Source: Microbulbifer agarilyticus (lineage in GTDB: Bacteria; Pseudomonadota; Gammaproteobacteria; Pseudomonadales; Cellvibrionaceae). Taken from it: a stretch of DNA of 64,000 bases. Below, one piece after another: positions 37,206-45,997 of this stretch. Within the stretch, counting starts at the first letter, position 1. Each line of letters starts with the position of its first letter. Under the pieces are notes generated by a model. That model had not been told where the DNA came from. It did no database searches and saw only the letters and a list, made by a program, of their open reading frames with translations. The position numbers and the translations under genes were made by a program. Where the stretch lies: assembly GCF_001999945.1 (NCBI RefSeq), contig NZ_CP019650.1:4149501-4213500 (forward strand), given 5' to 3'.

Positions 37206-38563
37206 TGGAGCTTATTCCCCTGCTGATGTTCGTCGCCGTGTGTGCGGCGCTAATGGCCGGCTATCCGGTGGCATTTACTCTCGGCGGCACCGCACTGTTG
37301 GCTGCCGGGCTCGGCATTGTCGGCGGCGTGTTTGATGCCGGCCTGCTGCGCGCATTTCCCGACCGCCTCTACGGCATTATGCAAAACGGCACCCTGATGG
37401 CGGTGCCGCTGTTTGTATTGATGGGAGTGATGCTGGAGCGGGCGCGGATCGCCGAGGACCTGCTGGTGAATCTGGCGCGGGTATTCTCCGGAATCCCCGC
37501 CGGCATGGCGGTGTCTGTGGTGGTGGTGGGCGCACTGTTGGCAGCGAGTACCGGTATTGTCGGCGCCACCGTGGTAACCATGGGCCTGATGTCCCTGCCC
37601 ACCATGTTGAAGCGCGGCTATTCTCCCAAGCTCGCCACCGGCACTATCTGTGCCACCGGTACACTCGGCCAGATTATCCCGCCGTCTATCGCCTTGGTAC
37701 TGCTGGGAGACACCCTGTCCAATGCCTATCAACAGGCTCAGCTCTCCCAGGGTATCTTCAACCCGAAACCGGTGAGTGTAGGCGACCTGTTTATGGGCGC
37801 GATTATCCCGGGACTGCTGCTGGTCGCTGCCTACATTCTGTATCTGCTGTTTATTGCCCGTCGTGAACCTGCCGCCGAACGCAGCACCAGTGAAAATGTG
37901 GAATTACTGCAGACCCTGAAAAGCCTGTTCCCGCCCATTGCCCTGATGTTGCTGGTGCTCGGCTCGATCATTACCGGTGCCGCCACCCCGACCGAGGCCG
38001 CGGCCGTAGGCGCGCTCGGTGCCGGTATCCTGGCTTGGGGGCGTGGTGCCCTGAACTGGTCCCGCGCCGGCGAAGTAGGGCAGAGTACCCTGCAGGTCAC
38101 CGCCATGGTGTTCGCGATCCTGATCGGTGCCTCGCTATTTTCGCTGGTATTCCGCGGGTTCGGTGGTGAGGAAGTGGTTACCCACTTCTTCGAGAGCCTG
38201 CCGGGCGGCATTATCGGCGCGACCCTGCTGGTAATGCTGGTGATCTTCCTGCTCGGCTTTATTCTCGACTTTATCGAGATCACTTTTGTGGTGGTGCCGA
38301 TTGTCGGCCCGGTGCTGCTGGCCATGGGCCTGGACCCGGTGTGGCTGGGTGTGATGATCGCGCTGAACCTACAGACCTCGTTCCTCACTCCACCTTTCGG
38401 ATTCGCGCTCTTCTATCTGCGGGGCGTGGCGCCAGCGGAAGTAGCTACCGGGGCCATCTACCGCGGGGTGATTCCGTTTATTGCCATCCAGCTGGCGGTG
38501 ATGTGCCTGCTGGCCATGTGGCCAGCGCTGGCGACTTGGCTGCCCGCCTATATGACGTCATGA
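37202..38563 (+). CDS. TRAP transporter large permease subunit (DctM type)
   Basis: 453 residues with about 12 helices. Family features are PLFVLMGVMLERARIAEDLL, GTLGQIIPPSIALVLLGD, TGAATPTEAAAVGALGAG and FLTPPFGFALFYLRGV. It is the Na+-driven subunit for C4-dicarboxylate, keto-acid or similar uptake. The inserted segment about 180-195 (QAQLSQGIFNPKPVSVGDLF) is typical of the mannitol/chloroaromatic-type subgroup. It overlaps the small subunit gene. Confidence 0.94.
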   Translation: MMELIPLLMFVAVCAALMAGYPVAFTLGGTALLAAGLGIVGGVFDAGLLRAFPDRLYGIMQNGTLMAVPLFVLMGVMLERARIAEDLLVNLARVFSGIPAGMAVSVVVVGALLAASTGIVGATVVTMGLMSLPTMLKRGYSPKLATGTICATGTLGQIIPPSIALVLLGDTLSNAYQQAQLSQGIFNPKPVSVGDLFMGAIIPGLLLVAAYILYLLFIARREPAAERSTSENVELLQTLKSLFPPIALMLLVLGSIITGAATPTEAAAVGALGAGILAWGRGALNWSRAGEVGQSTLQVTAMVFAILIGASLFSLVFRGFGGEEVVTHFFESLPGGIIGATLLVMLVIFLLGFILDFIEITFVVVPIVGPVLLAMGLDPVWLGVMIALNLQTSFLTPPFGFALFYLRGVAPAEVATGAIYRGVIPFIAIQLAVMCLLAMWPALATWLPAYMTS

Positions 38564-38717
38564 CATCCTGATGGGGTTCCACACCGGGCAGCGCTCACAG
38601 AATTAACCCATGCATCTGGTCATTTAGTGCCCAGATTGTGTTAGAATGCGCCACCCGGTTCGGTGACCCCAAATCCACCGCCGGGCCAATAAGTCTAAGA
38701 ATTAGTGAGCACCTGTG

Positions 38718-39107
38718 ATGTCCGCCATTGATGAAGAACCGCAACCGAGCGGAACCCTGACCCTGCAGACCCAGTCCATGCCCCGGGATACCAACCCCCA
38801 GGGAGACGTTTTTGCCGGCTGGCTGATGTCGCAGATGGACGTCGCTGGGGCCATCCTCGCCCAAGGCATCGCCCGTGGGCGCGTGACCACCGTCGCCGTT
38901 GGCAGCATGGTATTCCTGCGCCCGGTACCGGTTGGCTCCACGGTAAGCTGCTACGCCGAAGCCGTCGAAGTGGGCCGCTCCTCCATCAAAACGCTGGTCG
39001 AAGTCTGGCTGACCCGGGTAGATACCGGTGAGCAGGTAAAAGTGACCGAAGGGGAATTTGTGTTTGTGGCCATCGACGACCGCGGCCGCACCCGCCCGCT
39101 TCCGTAA
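38718..39107 (+). CDS. Acyl-CoA thioesterase, YciA-like hot-dog protein
   Basis: 129 residues forming a single hot-dog domain. The pattern PRDTNPQGDVFAGWLMSQMDVAGA, with the conserved Asn-Gly-Asp region and catalytic Asp in MDVAGA, is characteristic of YciA/acyl-CoA hydrolases. It splits acyl-CoA to fatty acid and CoA in the cytosol. GTG 38715 and ATG 38718 are adjacent; ATG is preferred. A strong terminator follows. It is possibly independent of the TRAP genes (about 150-base gap with its own TTAGAAT -10-like box). Confidence 0.92.
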   Translation: MSAIDEEPQPSGTLTLQTQSMPRDTNPQGDVFAGWLMSQMDVAGAILAQGIARGRVTTVAVGSMVFLRPVPVGSTVSCYAEAVEVGRSSIKTLVEVWLTRVDTGEQVKVTEGEFVFVAIDDRGRTRPLP

Positions 39108-39137
39108 GCTCTATATTTGTCACATTCAGATACTCAT

Positions 39138-39166
39138 AAAAAACGGGGCTAATAGCCCCGTTTTTT
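39138..39166. terminator. Bidirectional terminator after thioesterase
   Basis: AAAAAACGGGGCT-AAT-AGCCCCGTTTTTT, a 13-bp perfect stem; serves the thioesterase gene (+) and the convergent lipoprotein gene (-). Confidence 0.92.
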
Positions 39167-39198
39167 ATTTCTGACTCGAAAGTAAGCGATGAACTCGC

Positions 39199-40083
39199 CT
39201 ACAACACTTCGGATTCACCTATAGACTCACCAACTTCCTGACAATCTTCCATTTTTACAGGTACAGATTTTATCCAGCCCCGCAATGAGCGAAAGGTAAT
39301 CCGGTCACAATGAGTGGCAAGAATTACTCCCCGTTCATATTTCTTTTTACCCGCGTGAAGATAGCTTAATGTCTGCTGATCCATTTTTTTCAAGTGTTTA
39401 CCTTGAAGCTCAGCCTCCAGAATAGTGAGAGATTTCACAAATAGATCCGTGGTAAGTGAATCAAGGTCTTCGTTGGCCAACACTTTTTGCGAATCTACTG
39501 GCACTGATACGACTTCTATCAAATTTTGATATGACGGTGTTTCTTCGTTGTCGTTCGAGAGCAAAGTAATGGCATTTTTCAACGTCAATGCTTGTTGATC
39601 TTGAGACATTAAAAATACCGGCTTTACCACAACGGACCAATTACTATCGGCGCCTTCGGTCCATGGCACAAACTGAAATGCAGTAAAATTGCCACGATCA
39701 AGAGAATTCTGGACCAATCCTACTTCCGTAATTTCCTCTATCGCCTCTGTATAAGGCAACAATACCTGATTAGCTTCTTCCTGTGCTTTCGCTTTTTGAC
39801 TGTCCTTCGCTGAACCCGCGATAACTGCATGGGCCAGAATTGAAGCGGCAAATACACCCGGTGTATTGGCGGCGTACATCATAGAGCCATGCTCAAAATT
39901 TAGATGGTCTAAATCGACCTCCCCATAGAAAGACACCGGTGTACTAGCTTCCACCTTGACCAGAAGAGTCGAACCAGTTGTCACTTCTGCGCTAGCTGCT
40001 ACGTGCTTTACATAGTTCTGATTCTTTGAACTAGCACATGCGACAACGAATAGTGAAATAGCAACAATAATTATTTTTTTCAT
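39199..40083 (-). CDS. Lipoprotein of unknown function, AT-rich
   Basis: 294 residues with a lipoprotein signal (KKIIIVAISLFVVAC, Cys16). The mature protein has no recognised domain: an alpha/beta start (TTGSTLLVKVEASTPVSFYGEV), an Ala-rich patch (FAASILAHAVIAG), and a C-terminal part with two cysteines (HCDRITF and EDCQEV). Codon use and base composition are visibly more AT-rich than in flanking genes, suggesting later acquisition. It follows a second AT-rich lipoprotein on the same strand, with a terminator between them, and may be functionally paired with it. Confidence 0.7.
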   Translation of the reverse strand: MKKIIIVAISLFVVACASSKNQNYVKHVAASAEVTTGSTLLVKVEASTPVSFYGEVDLDHLNFEHGSMMYAANTPGVFAASILAHAVIAGSAKDSQKAKAQEEANQVLLPYTEAIEEITEVGLVQNSLDRGNFTAFQFVPWTEGADSNWSVVVKPVFLMSQDQQALTLKNAITLLSNDNEETPSYQNLIEVVSVPVDSQKVLANEDLDSLTTDLFVKSLTILEAELQGKHLKKMDQQTLSYLHAGKKKYERGVILATHCDRITFRSLRGWIKSVPVKMEDCQEVGESIGESEVL

Positions 40084-40127
40084 TTAAAAACTTTTGTAAC
40101 TAAACCAGAAATAAATAAATTTTTTCG

Positions 40128-40161
40128 AAAAAAAAGGCACACCTAAATAATCAGGTGCACC
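40128..40161 (-). terminator. Terminator between the two lipoprotein genes
   Basis: On the minus strand GGTGCACCT pairs with AGGTGTGCC (two wobble pairs) around GATTATTT, followed by eight T. It lies 21 bases after the stop of the 235-aa lipoprotein gene. Confidence 0.8.
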
Positions 40162-40182
40162 TTTATAGATATAGAACTTAAC

Positions 40183-40890
40183 TTAGTTCTCGGCCGTTTT
40201 ACTATCCAGAGAAGACATTATGATTTCTTTGCCTTCAGCAATCGCCTGATAGTAAGCGTTCGTCAACGCTGGGAATGTAGGGGCCTCATCCCACTCTTCA
40301 GTTACTGCTTTAGTAACAGTTACGGGCTTGTACCATTTATAAGTGTTATCAGATAGGTCTACCAAATACCCCAGACCACTAAAATAGCCTTTAGGGTCAC
40401 TTGTAGGAATATAGCTTGAGTAGGAGCGATGCATGCCAACTGCATGAACATTCATCACCAACAGGTGACTAATATTGTACTGCTCCTTAAATCCAGTAAA
40501 GTCACGCTTTGCGGTATTCGGAACCTCAGATTTAAATTTCGGCAATTTGTTGAAGAGCACGGGTTCAGAGATTTCCACGACTTCTACGTTATTCGCTTCC
40601 AACAGTGTCTGCAAATCAGTCTTCAAAGTTTTGGCATCATCCGTTGACAGCGTGTCGGTGTGCTTACTCAAAGATGAATTTGCCACCTCTGCAGCGGCCA
40701 GACACAACAGACAGCTTGCACCAGGGAGGTATACATTCGGCTCCGGCACATCAGAAACGACAACGCCTATCCGCTTACTGGATTCTTGCCAAAATACGGT
40801 GTCCGGAGAAACCGGCATTTGAGGCGCTCCCGCACAACCGGACAAAAACACCACCCCAAAGGCTAATATGGCCAATAATTTACACTTCAT
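40183..40890 (-). CDS. Lipoprotein of unknown function, AT-rich
   Basis: 235 residues with lipobox LSGC (Cys19). The first part resembles outer-membrane lipoproteins that begin with a short strand and an acidic patch (SKRIGVVVSDVPEPNVYLPG), followed by a CLLCLAAAEVANSSL helix with two cysteines. A later alpha/beta stretch contains TDLQTLLEANNVEVVEI and YNISHLLVMNVHAVGM, a pattern seen in some penicillin-binding-protein-activator-like or TolB-like lipoproteins; this is only an impression. Base composition is AT-rich like the neighbouring lipoprotein. Function unknown. Confidence 0.7.
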   Translation of the reverse strand: MKCKLLAILAFGVVFLSGCAGAPQMPVSPDTVFWQESSKRIGVVVSDVPEPNVYLPGASCLLCLAAAEVANSSLSKHTDTLSTDDAKTLKTDLQTLLEANNVEVVEISEPVLFNKLPKFKSEVPNTAKRDFTGFKEQYNISHLLVMNVHAVGMHRSYSSYIPTSDPKGYFSGLGYLVDLSDNTYKWYKPVTVTKAVTEEWDEAPTFPALTNAYYQAIAEGKEIIMSSLDSKTAEN

Positions 40891-41129
40891 AGATAAACCC
40901 CAAGTTTTTTATGTTGGCATTATTGTTAAAGATTGCCAGTCAATCAGACCGGAACTCAAATTATTATCCAGAACAACCGTCCACAAAAGTAATTCGGTTA
41001 AAATTGATAAAGAATATGTTCAAAAAGAGTATAATATCGCGTTAACTGTTTTAATTTTATACAGAAAAATTTTTACAAATAGTCTCCCGCGCACTCTTAT
41101 TCCGATATGATTTGGTAAAGATTGGCATT

Positions 41130-41157
41130 AAAAAAGGGGCCGTACGGCCCCTTTTTT
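41130..41157. terminator. Bidirectional terminator beside the TRAP binding-protein gene
   Basis: AAAAAAGGGGCC-GTAC-GGCCCCTTTTTT. The last T residues overlap the end of the minus-strand gene. On the minus strand it ends the TRAP binding-protein transcript. The gap to its left (40891-41129) is AT-rich and probably holds the lipoprotein promoter; no gene is seen. Confidence 0.9.
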
Positions 41158-42289
41158 AATGCTGATTTATTTCACGCGTCTCGTAATACGCCTCTTCACT
41201 AATCCGGTGATACGGAATTACCTGCGCTTCAAAATCCTGGAAGGCCTGATACACCCGGTTGAACTGCGGATCTTTGGCCGCGGTTTCCTGCATGATGCCT
41301 TGATTGATTTCCTTCAGGTGCGCGATCACCTCGTCCGGTAATTTGCGCAACTCGACACCGTGCTCTTCCACCAGCTCCTTGAGCGCGCGGTTATTGCGCG
41401 CGGTGTATTCATCCAGCATATCCTGATTGGCGTCGCGCGCGGCGACACGCACGATGGACTGCAGGTCTTCTGGCAGTTTCTCGAATGCGGTTTTGTTGAT
41501 CAGGATTTCCAGCACCGAGCCCGGCTCGTGCCACCCAGGATAGTAGTAGTATTTGGCGATCTGGTGAAAACCGAAGGCGAGGTCGTTGTAGGGGCCAACC
41601 CATTCGGTCGCGTCGATCACGCCGGTCTGTAGCGCGGTATACAGTTCACCACCGGGGATGGTCACGGCGGTGCCGCCGGCGCGGTTCAGGACTTCGCCAC
41701 CGAGACCCGGGATACGCATCTTCAGGCCCTTCAGGTCGTCGACGGAATTGATTTCCTTGTTGAACCAGCCCGCCATCTGCACGCCGGTGGAGCCGCCGGC
41801 CATTGGGATCAGGTCGAAGGGTTCGTAGAGTTCTTCCCACAGTTCGAGGCCACCGCCGTAGTGCAGCCAGCCATTCATTTCCTGTGCATTCAGGCCAAAC
41901 GGCACCGCGGTAAAAAACTGGGCCGCGGGGATTTTGCCTTTCCAGTAATAGGCCGCACCGTGGCCGGCCTCCGCCGCACCGCTGGATACCGCACCGAATA
42001 CCCCCATGGCGGGCACCAGTTCGCCGGCACCGAACACCTTGATCTTCAGGCGACCGTTGGACATGGCGTCGACGTTCTTGGCAAATCGCTCGGGGGCACT
42101 GCCGAGGCCAGGGAAGTTTTTCGGCCAGGTAGTAACCATCTTCCACTCAAAGGTTTGCTGGCCGGCATTTTCGATGGCGGTAATCGCCTGCTTCTCATCT
42201 GAGCGAGAAATTACCAGGCTGCCAAAGGTCAGCACCAACAGCGCAAGCAGGCCCAAGATAACGGGGGGATACCAGTTTATTTTTTTCAT
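41156..42289 (-). CDS. TRAP transporter solute-binding protein (DctP/TakP type)
   Basis: 377 residues. An N-terminal hydrophobic segment (about 8-29) acts as signal or membrane anchor. The binding protein follows with FEWKMVTTWPKNFPGLGSAPE, the conserved binding-site region DDLKGLKMRIPGLGGEV with its Arg, and PGGELYTALQTGVIDATEWVGPYND, typical of keto-acid/TakP-like members. It presumably feeds the QM permease encoded at 36.6-38.6 kb on the other strand, but the genes are separated by about 2.6 kb. Binding to a keto- or carboxylic acid is inferred. Confidence 0.92.
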   Translation of the reverse strand: MKKINWYPPVILGLLALLVLTFGSLVISRSDEKQAITAIENAGQQTFEWKMVTTWPKNFPGLGSAPERFAKNVDAMSNGRLKIKVFGAGELVPAMGVFGAVSSGAAEAGHGAAYYWKGKIPAAQFFTAVPFGLNAQEMNGWLHYGGGLELWEELYEPFDLIPMAGGSTGVQMAGWFNKEINSVDDLKGLKMRIPGLGGEVLNRAGGTAVTIPGGELYTALQTGVIDATEWVGPYNDLAFGFHQIAKYYYYPGWHEPGSVLEILINKTAFEKLPEDLQSIVRVAARDANQDMLDEYTARNNRALKELVEEHGVELRKLPDEVIAHLKEINQGIMQETAAKDPQFNRVYQAFQDFEAQVIPYHRISEEAYYETREINQH

Positions 42290-42317
42290 GTCCGTTTGAA
42301 TTTTTATTGTGTATTGG

Positions 42318-42338
42318 CCCCGGGCACCTGGCCCGGGG
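42318..42338 (-). other. GC-rich hairpin downstream of uvrD
   Basis: CCCCGGGC/GCCCGGGG, an 8-bp perfect stem with a 5-base loop, between the end of uvrD and the start of the TRAP binding-protein gene, both on the minus strand. It may terminate uvrD, although the following T run is not immediate. Confidence 0.5.
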
Positions 42339-42394
42339 TGGTGGATGCGATTTCACGCATCCAAGTTTTCAGCGCTCAGCTCTATTAGAAGAAC

Positions 42395-44623
42395 TTACAG
42401 CGGCTGCAGCTTGGCCATGGATACTACCAGCCATTTGCTACCTGCGTCGTCGAAGTTGACCTGTACCCGCGCGCGCGGACCGGAACCTTCAAACTGCATT
42501 ACAGTGCCTTCGCCAAACTTGGCGTGATCCACGCGGCCGCCCAGTGCCAGCGGTGGCAGATCGTCGTCGAATTCTGGTGCCGGGTCGGAGAACTGGCCGG
42601 CGCTACCGCCGAATTTCCCATAGTTGGGCTGGAACAGCGGTTTGGAGATTTCGGTTTTCAGGCGCACCTCGTGGATATACTCCACCGGAATCTCACTCAC
42701 AAACCGCGACGGCTTGTTGTAAGTCTCGCTGCCGAACAGGCGGCGACTTTCCGCATAGGTGATGTACAGCTTCTGCATGGCGCGGGTGATACCCACGTAA
42801 CACAGGCGACGCTCTTCCTCCATGCGCCCGGGTTCCTGGGCCGACATTTTGTGTGGGAACAGGTTTTCTTCCACACCGGCCATAAATACCAGCGGGAATT
42901 CCAGCCCCTTGGCGGAGTGCAGGGTCATCAGCTGCACCGCATCTTCAAACTCATCCGCCTGGCCTTCACCGGCATCCAGTGCGGCGCTGTCGAGGAACTG
43001 GTTGAGCAAGGGAATCTCCTCCTCGTCTACCGCTTCGCCATCGGCATCGGCGGTAGGAATACCGTCGAAGCCGCGGCAGGCACTGACCAGTTCCTGCAAG
43101 TTTTCCACGCGGGTCTGGCCTTTCTCGCCTTTTTCCTTGCCGTGGAATTCGATCAGGCCGGTCTGTTCAATGGCCAGCTCGGCGATGTGGTCGAGGGTCT
43201 TGTCGGTGCTCTCTTCGTCCAACGCGTCGATCAGGCTGAGGAAGTTACCTAGGGCATTGCCGGCGCGGGCGGCCAGCACCTTTTGCTGCAGCATTTTTTC
43301 CGCGGCGCTCCACAGGGAGCAGCCGTGCTCGCGCGCGAACGCCCGCACCGTATCCACTGTACGCGCACCAATGCCGCGCGTGGGCGTGTTGACGACCCGC
43401 TCGAACGAGGTGTCGTCGTGGCGATTGGTCATTAGGCGCATATAGGAGAGCGCATTCTTGATTTCCATGCGCTCGTAGAAGCGCTGGCCACCGTAAATAC
43501 GATAGGGCACCTGCTCACGCAGCAGGCCTTCTTCCAGCACCCGCGACTGGGCATTGGAACGGTACAGAATGGCGATGCTGTCGCGGCGATTGCCATCGCG
43601 CACCCAGTCCTGAATACGCTCGACAATAAAGCGCGCCTCATCCTGTTCGTTGTAGGCGGAATACAGGGAAATCGGCTCGCCTTTGTCGCCCTCGGTCCAC
43701 AGTTGTTTGCCGAGGCGACCGGAGTTGTGCGCGATAACGGCGTTGGCGGCGTTCAGAATGGTGCTGGTGGAACGGTAGTTCTGCTCTAGGCGTACCGTCT
43801 GCACCTCTTTCAGGTCCGCTTCGAAGTGCTGGATATTCTCGATCTTGGCACCGCGCCAGCCATAGATTGACTGGTCGTCATCGCCCACCGCGGTGATCGC
43901 ACACTGGTCGCCGGCAAGCAGGCGCAGCCACGCATATTGAATGGTGTTGGTATCTTGGAATTCGTCCACCAGGATAAACGGGAAGCGGCGGCGGTAGTGC
44001 GCGAGGATGCTGTCATTGTTCAGCAGCAGTTCGTGGGCGCGCAGCAACAGCTCGCCAAAATCCACCACGCCGGCGCGCTGGCAGGCCTCTTCATAGGCAC
44101 TGTAGATACGCACCATGGTCTGCAGCCAGGGGTCGCCAGTCAGCTGGATATACTGGGGACGAATTCCCTCATCCTTCTGCGCGCCAATCCACCACTGGGT
44201 TTCCCGCGGCGACCACTTCTTCTCGTCGAGGCCCAGTTCGTTCTGCACCCGCTTGATCAGGCGCAGCTGGTCGTCGGAATCAAGAATCTGGAAATTCTGC
44301 GGCAGCTTCGCTTCCTGCCAGTGCGCGCGCAGCAACCGATGGGCGAGGCCGTGAAAGGTGCCCACCCACATGCCAAAGGTGTTTACCCCGAGCAGTTCCT
44401 CGATACGCCCGCGCATCTCGCGCGCGGCCTTGTTGGTAAAGGTCACCGCCATAATGGAGTAGGGCGACGCCCCCTCCACTTGCATCAACCAGGCAATACG
44501 GTGCACCAGCACGCGGGTCTTGCCCGAGCCGGCACCGGCCAGAACCAATTGATTGCCCGGAGGCGCGGCCACGGCTTCGCGCTGGGGGTCGTTGAGGGGG
44601 TCTAAAAGTTCAGATACGTCCAT
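42395..44623 (-). CDS. uvrD: DNA helicase II, UvrD
   Basis: A 742-residue superfamily 1A helicase, the normal length. The Q-motif region LNDPQREAVAAPPG is followed by Walker A GAGSGKT (30-36), motif Ia AVTFTNKAAREM, motif II LVDEFQDTN, motif III GDDDQSIYGWRGA and motif IV QNYRST. Motifs V and VI come later as MTLHSAKGLEFPLV and VGITRAM. It unwinds DNA 3' to 5' in excision and mismatch repair. The C-terminal tail ending in AKLQPL is a Tudor-like RNA polymerase-contact domain in the family. It stands alone on the minus strand. Confidence 0.95.
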   Translation of the reverse strand: MDVSELLDPLNDPQREAVAAPPGNQLVLAGAGSGKTRVLVHRIAWLMQVEGASPYSIMAVTFTNKAAREMRGRIEELLGVNTFGMWVGTFHGLAHRLLRAHWQEAKLPQNFQILDSDDQLRLIKRVQNELGLDEKKWSPRETQWWIGAQKDEGIRPQYIQLTGDPWLQTMVRIYSAYEEACQRAGVVDFGELLLRAHELLLNNDSILAHYRRRFPFILVDEFQDTNTIQYAWLRLLAGDQCAITAVGDDDQSIYGWRGAKIENIQHFEADLKEVQTVRLEQNYRSTSTILNAANAVIAHNSGRLGKQLWTEGDKGEPISLYSAYNEQDEARFIVERIQDWVRDGNRRDSIAILYRSNAQSRVLEEGLLREQVPYRIYGGQRFYERMEIKNALSYMRLMTNRHDDTSFERVVNTPTRGIGARTVDTVRAFAREHGCSLWSAAEKMLQQKVLAARAGNALGNFLSLIDALDEESTDKTLDHIAELAIEQTGLIEFHGKEKGEKGQTRVENLQELVSACRGFDGIPTADADGEAVDEEEIPLLNQFLDSAALDAGEGQADEFEDAVQLMTLHSAKGLEFPLVFMAGVEENLFPHKMSAQEPGRMEEERRLCYVGITRAMQKLYITYAESRRLFGSETYNKPSRFVSEIPVEYIHEVRLKTEISKPLFQPNYGKFGGSAGQFSDPAPEFDDDLPPLALGGRVDHAKFGEGTVMQFEGSGPRARVQVNFDDAGSKWLVVSMAKLQPL

Positions 44624-44699
44624 GGGGCGGATTGTATCAGGGGTAGGGGGAGAACTGGGTATATAAACAGGGTTTTAAACCGCAGAAACTTGATGCGAA

Positions 44700-44814
44700 G
44701 GCGCTGCTAGCGGGTCGGCCTCCATGAGACCGTCTGCGGCCAGGACGGCCGCAGCCGAGCCCCCAGGGATGGGTTTACGGCGTGTCTCGTGGAGGCCGAC
44801 CCGCTAGCAGTGCC
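44700..44814. repeat. 31-bp inverted repeat with nested hairpin
   Basis: Arms 44700-44730 and 44784-44814 pair with only two mismatches (arm core GCTAGCGGGTCGGCCTCCA). The 53-base interior holds a second perfect hairpin, CTGCGGCC-AGGAC-GGCCGCAG (44734-44754), and the segment CCCCCAGGGATGGGTTTACG. No protein is encoded. It lies between the divergent uvrD and hexR-like genes and looks like an interspersed repeat or small non-autonomous element. Confidence 0.85.
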
Positions 44815-44904
44815 GCCACCAAGCCACAATCAAACCAAGCCAAGGCTCGCCAGCACCGAGCCATGCCGCTAAACTGCACAACTTGAACCATAGAAGGTGT
44901 TGTC

Positions 44905-45759
44905 GTGAAGCCAGCGGAAGTCACGCAAAAAATCAGCGAGCAGCTGAGTTCCATGCGCAAATCGGAGCGCAAGGTTGCGGAATATATCCTCGCCAATCCG
45001 GGCGAAATCATTCATATGCGTATTGTCGATCTCGCCACCGAAGCACAGGTGAGCGAACCGACCGTGGTGCGCTTCTGCCGCGCCGTGGGCTGCTCCGGCT
45101 TCCAGGAATTCAAGCTGAACCTCGCCCAGCAGCTGGCTTCCAGCCCGAGTTTTGGCCAGATCGCGGTCACCGAAACCGACTCCATCGCCGAGTACAAACG
45201 CAAGGTGTTCGACTCCACCGTCGATACCCTGCTGAACGTGCGCGATAAGATTGATGGCCGCGCCCTGGAAGCGGCAATTTCTGCCATCGCTGCCGCCAAA
45301 CGCGTGGAATTTTTTGGTTTTGGCGCCTCTGGCGCCGTAGCCGCCGACGCCCAACACAAGTTCTTCCGCCTGCAGATGGCCACCGCGGCCCACTCCGATC
45401 ACCATATGCAGAGCATGTCCGCCATGAGCATGCAGCCCGGCGATGTGGTGGTTGCCATCTCCCAGAGCGGCCGCACCTCCTCGCTGCTGCGCTCCATGGA
45501 AATGGCCAAGCAGCAGGGCGCCACGGTGATTGGCCTCGGCCCCAGCGGCTCACCCATGACCCGCCAATCCAGTATTCCCCTGGAAGTGGATGTGGAGGAG
45601 GACATCGAACTCTACACGCCGCTCTCTTCCCGTATCGCCCACCTGGTGGTGATCGACGTACTCGCCATCGGCGTTGCCCAGCGCAAGGGCCCGCAGCTGC
45701 AGGAACACCTGCTGAAGCTGAAGCAGGGCCTGTATAACTTGCGCGAAGAAAAGCACTAA
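44905..45759 (+). CDS. hexR: RpiR-family transcriptional regulator, HexR-like
   Basis: 284 residues. The N-terminal helix-turn-helix domain (about 1-77) includes KSERKVAEYILANPGEI and SEPTVVRFCRAVGCSGFQEFK. The C-terminal SIS domain (about 125-260) includes FFGFGASGAVAADAQHKFFRL and VVAISQSGRTSSLL. This strongly resembles HexR, which binds 2-keto-3-deoxy-6-phosphogluconate through the SIS domain and controls Entner-Doudoroff and central carbon genes. The sugar-metabolism targets are not next to it here. GTG 44905 is used, with AGAAGG upstream. Confidence 0.85.
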   Translation: MKPAEVTQKISEQLSSMRKSERKVAEYILANPGEIIHMRIVDLATEAQVSEPTVVRFCRAVGCSGFQEFKLNLAQQLASSPSFGQIAVTETDSIAEYKRKVFDSTVDTLLNVRDKIDGRALEAAISAIAAAKRVEFFGFGASGAVAADAQHKFFRLQMATAAHSDHHMQSMSAMSMQPGDVVVAISQSGRTSSLLRSMEMAKQQGATVIGLGPSGSPMTRQSSIPLEVDVEEDIELYTPLSSRIAHLVVIDVLAIGVAQRKGPQLQEHLLKLKQGLYNLREEKH

Positions 45760-45791
45760 GAAAGTACAAGAAGCGGCTATTTGCTGTGAAT

Positions 45792-45810
45792 GCGCTGCTA
45801 ATGGCAGCGC
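45792..45810 (+). terminator. Hairpin after hexR-like gene
   Basis: GCGCTGC-TAATG-GCAGCGC, a 7-bp perfect stem 33 bases after the stop. No T run follows directly, so terminator strength is uncertain. Confidence 0.4.
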
Positions 45811-45997
45811 TTACCCCTCCTTAGTAGAAAACCACTCACCATATATTCCCCAGCACCCATGGCATCTGCCGGGCGCGCCCGCTACTATGCCGCCGCCCGC
45901 AGGTAATATCCGCCAATGACTATGCTTTGACCATTGGCTCACGGGCTCCCACTGGCGTTGCCGCTGTACCCAAAGCTCCCTTATTTACCGGTTTGAT

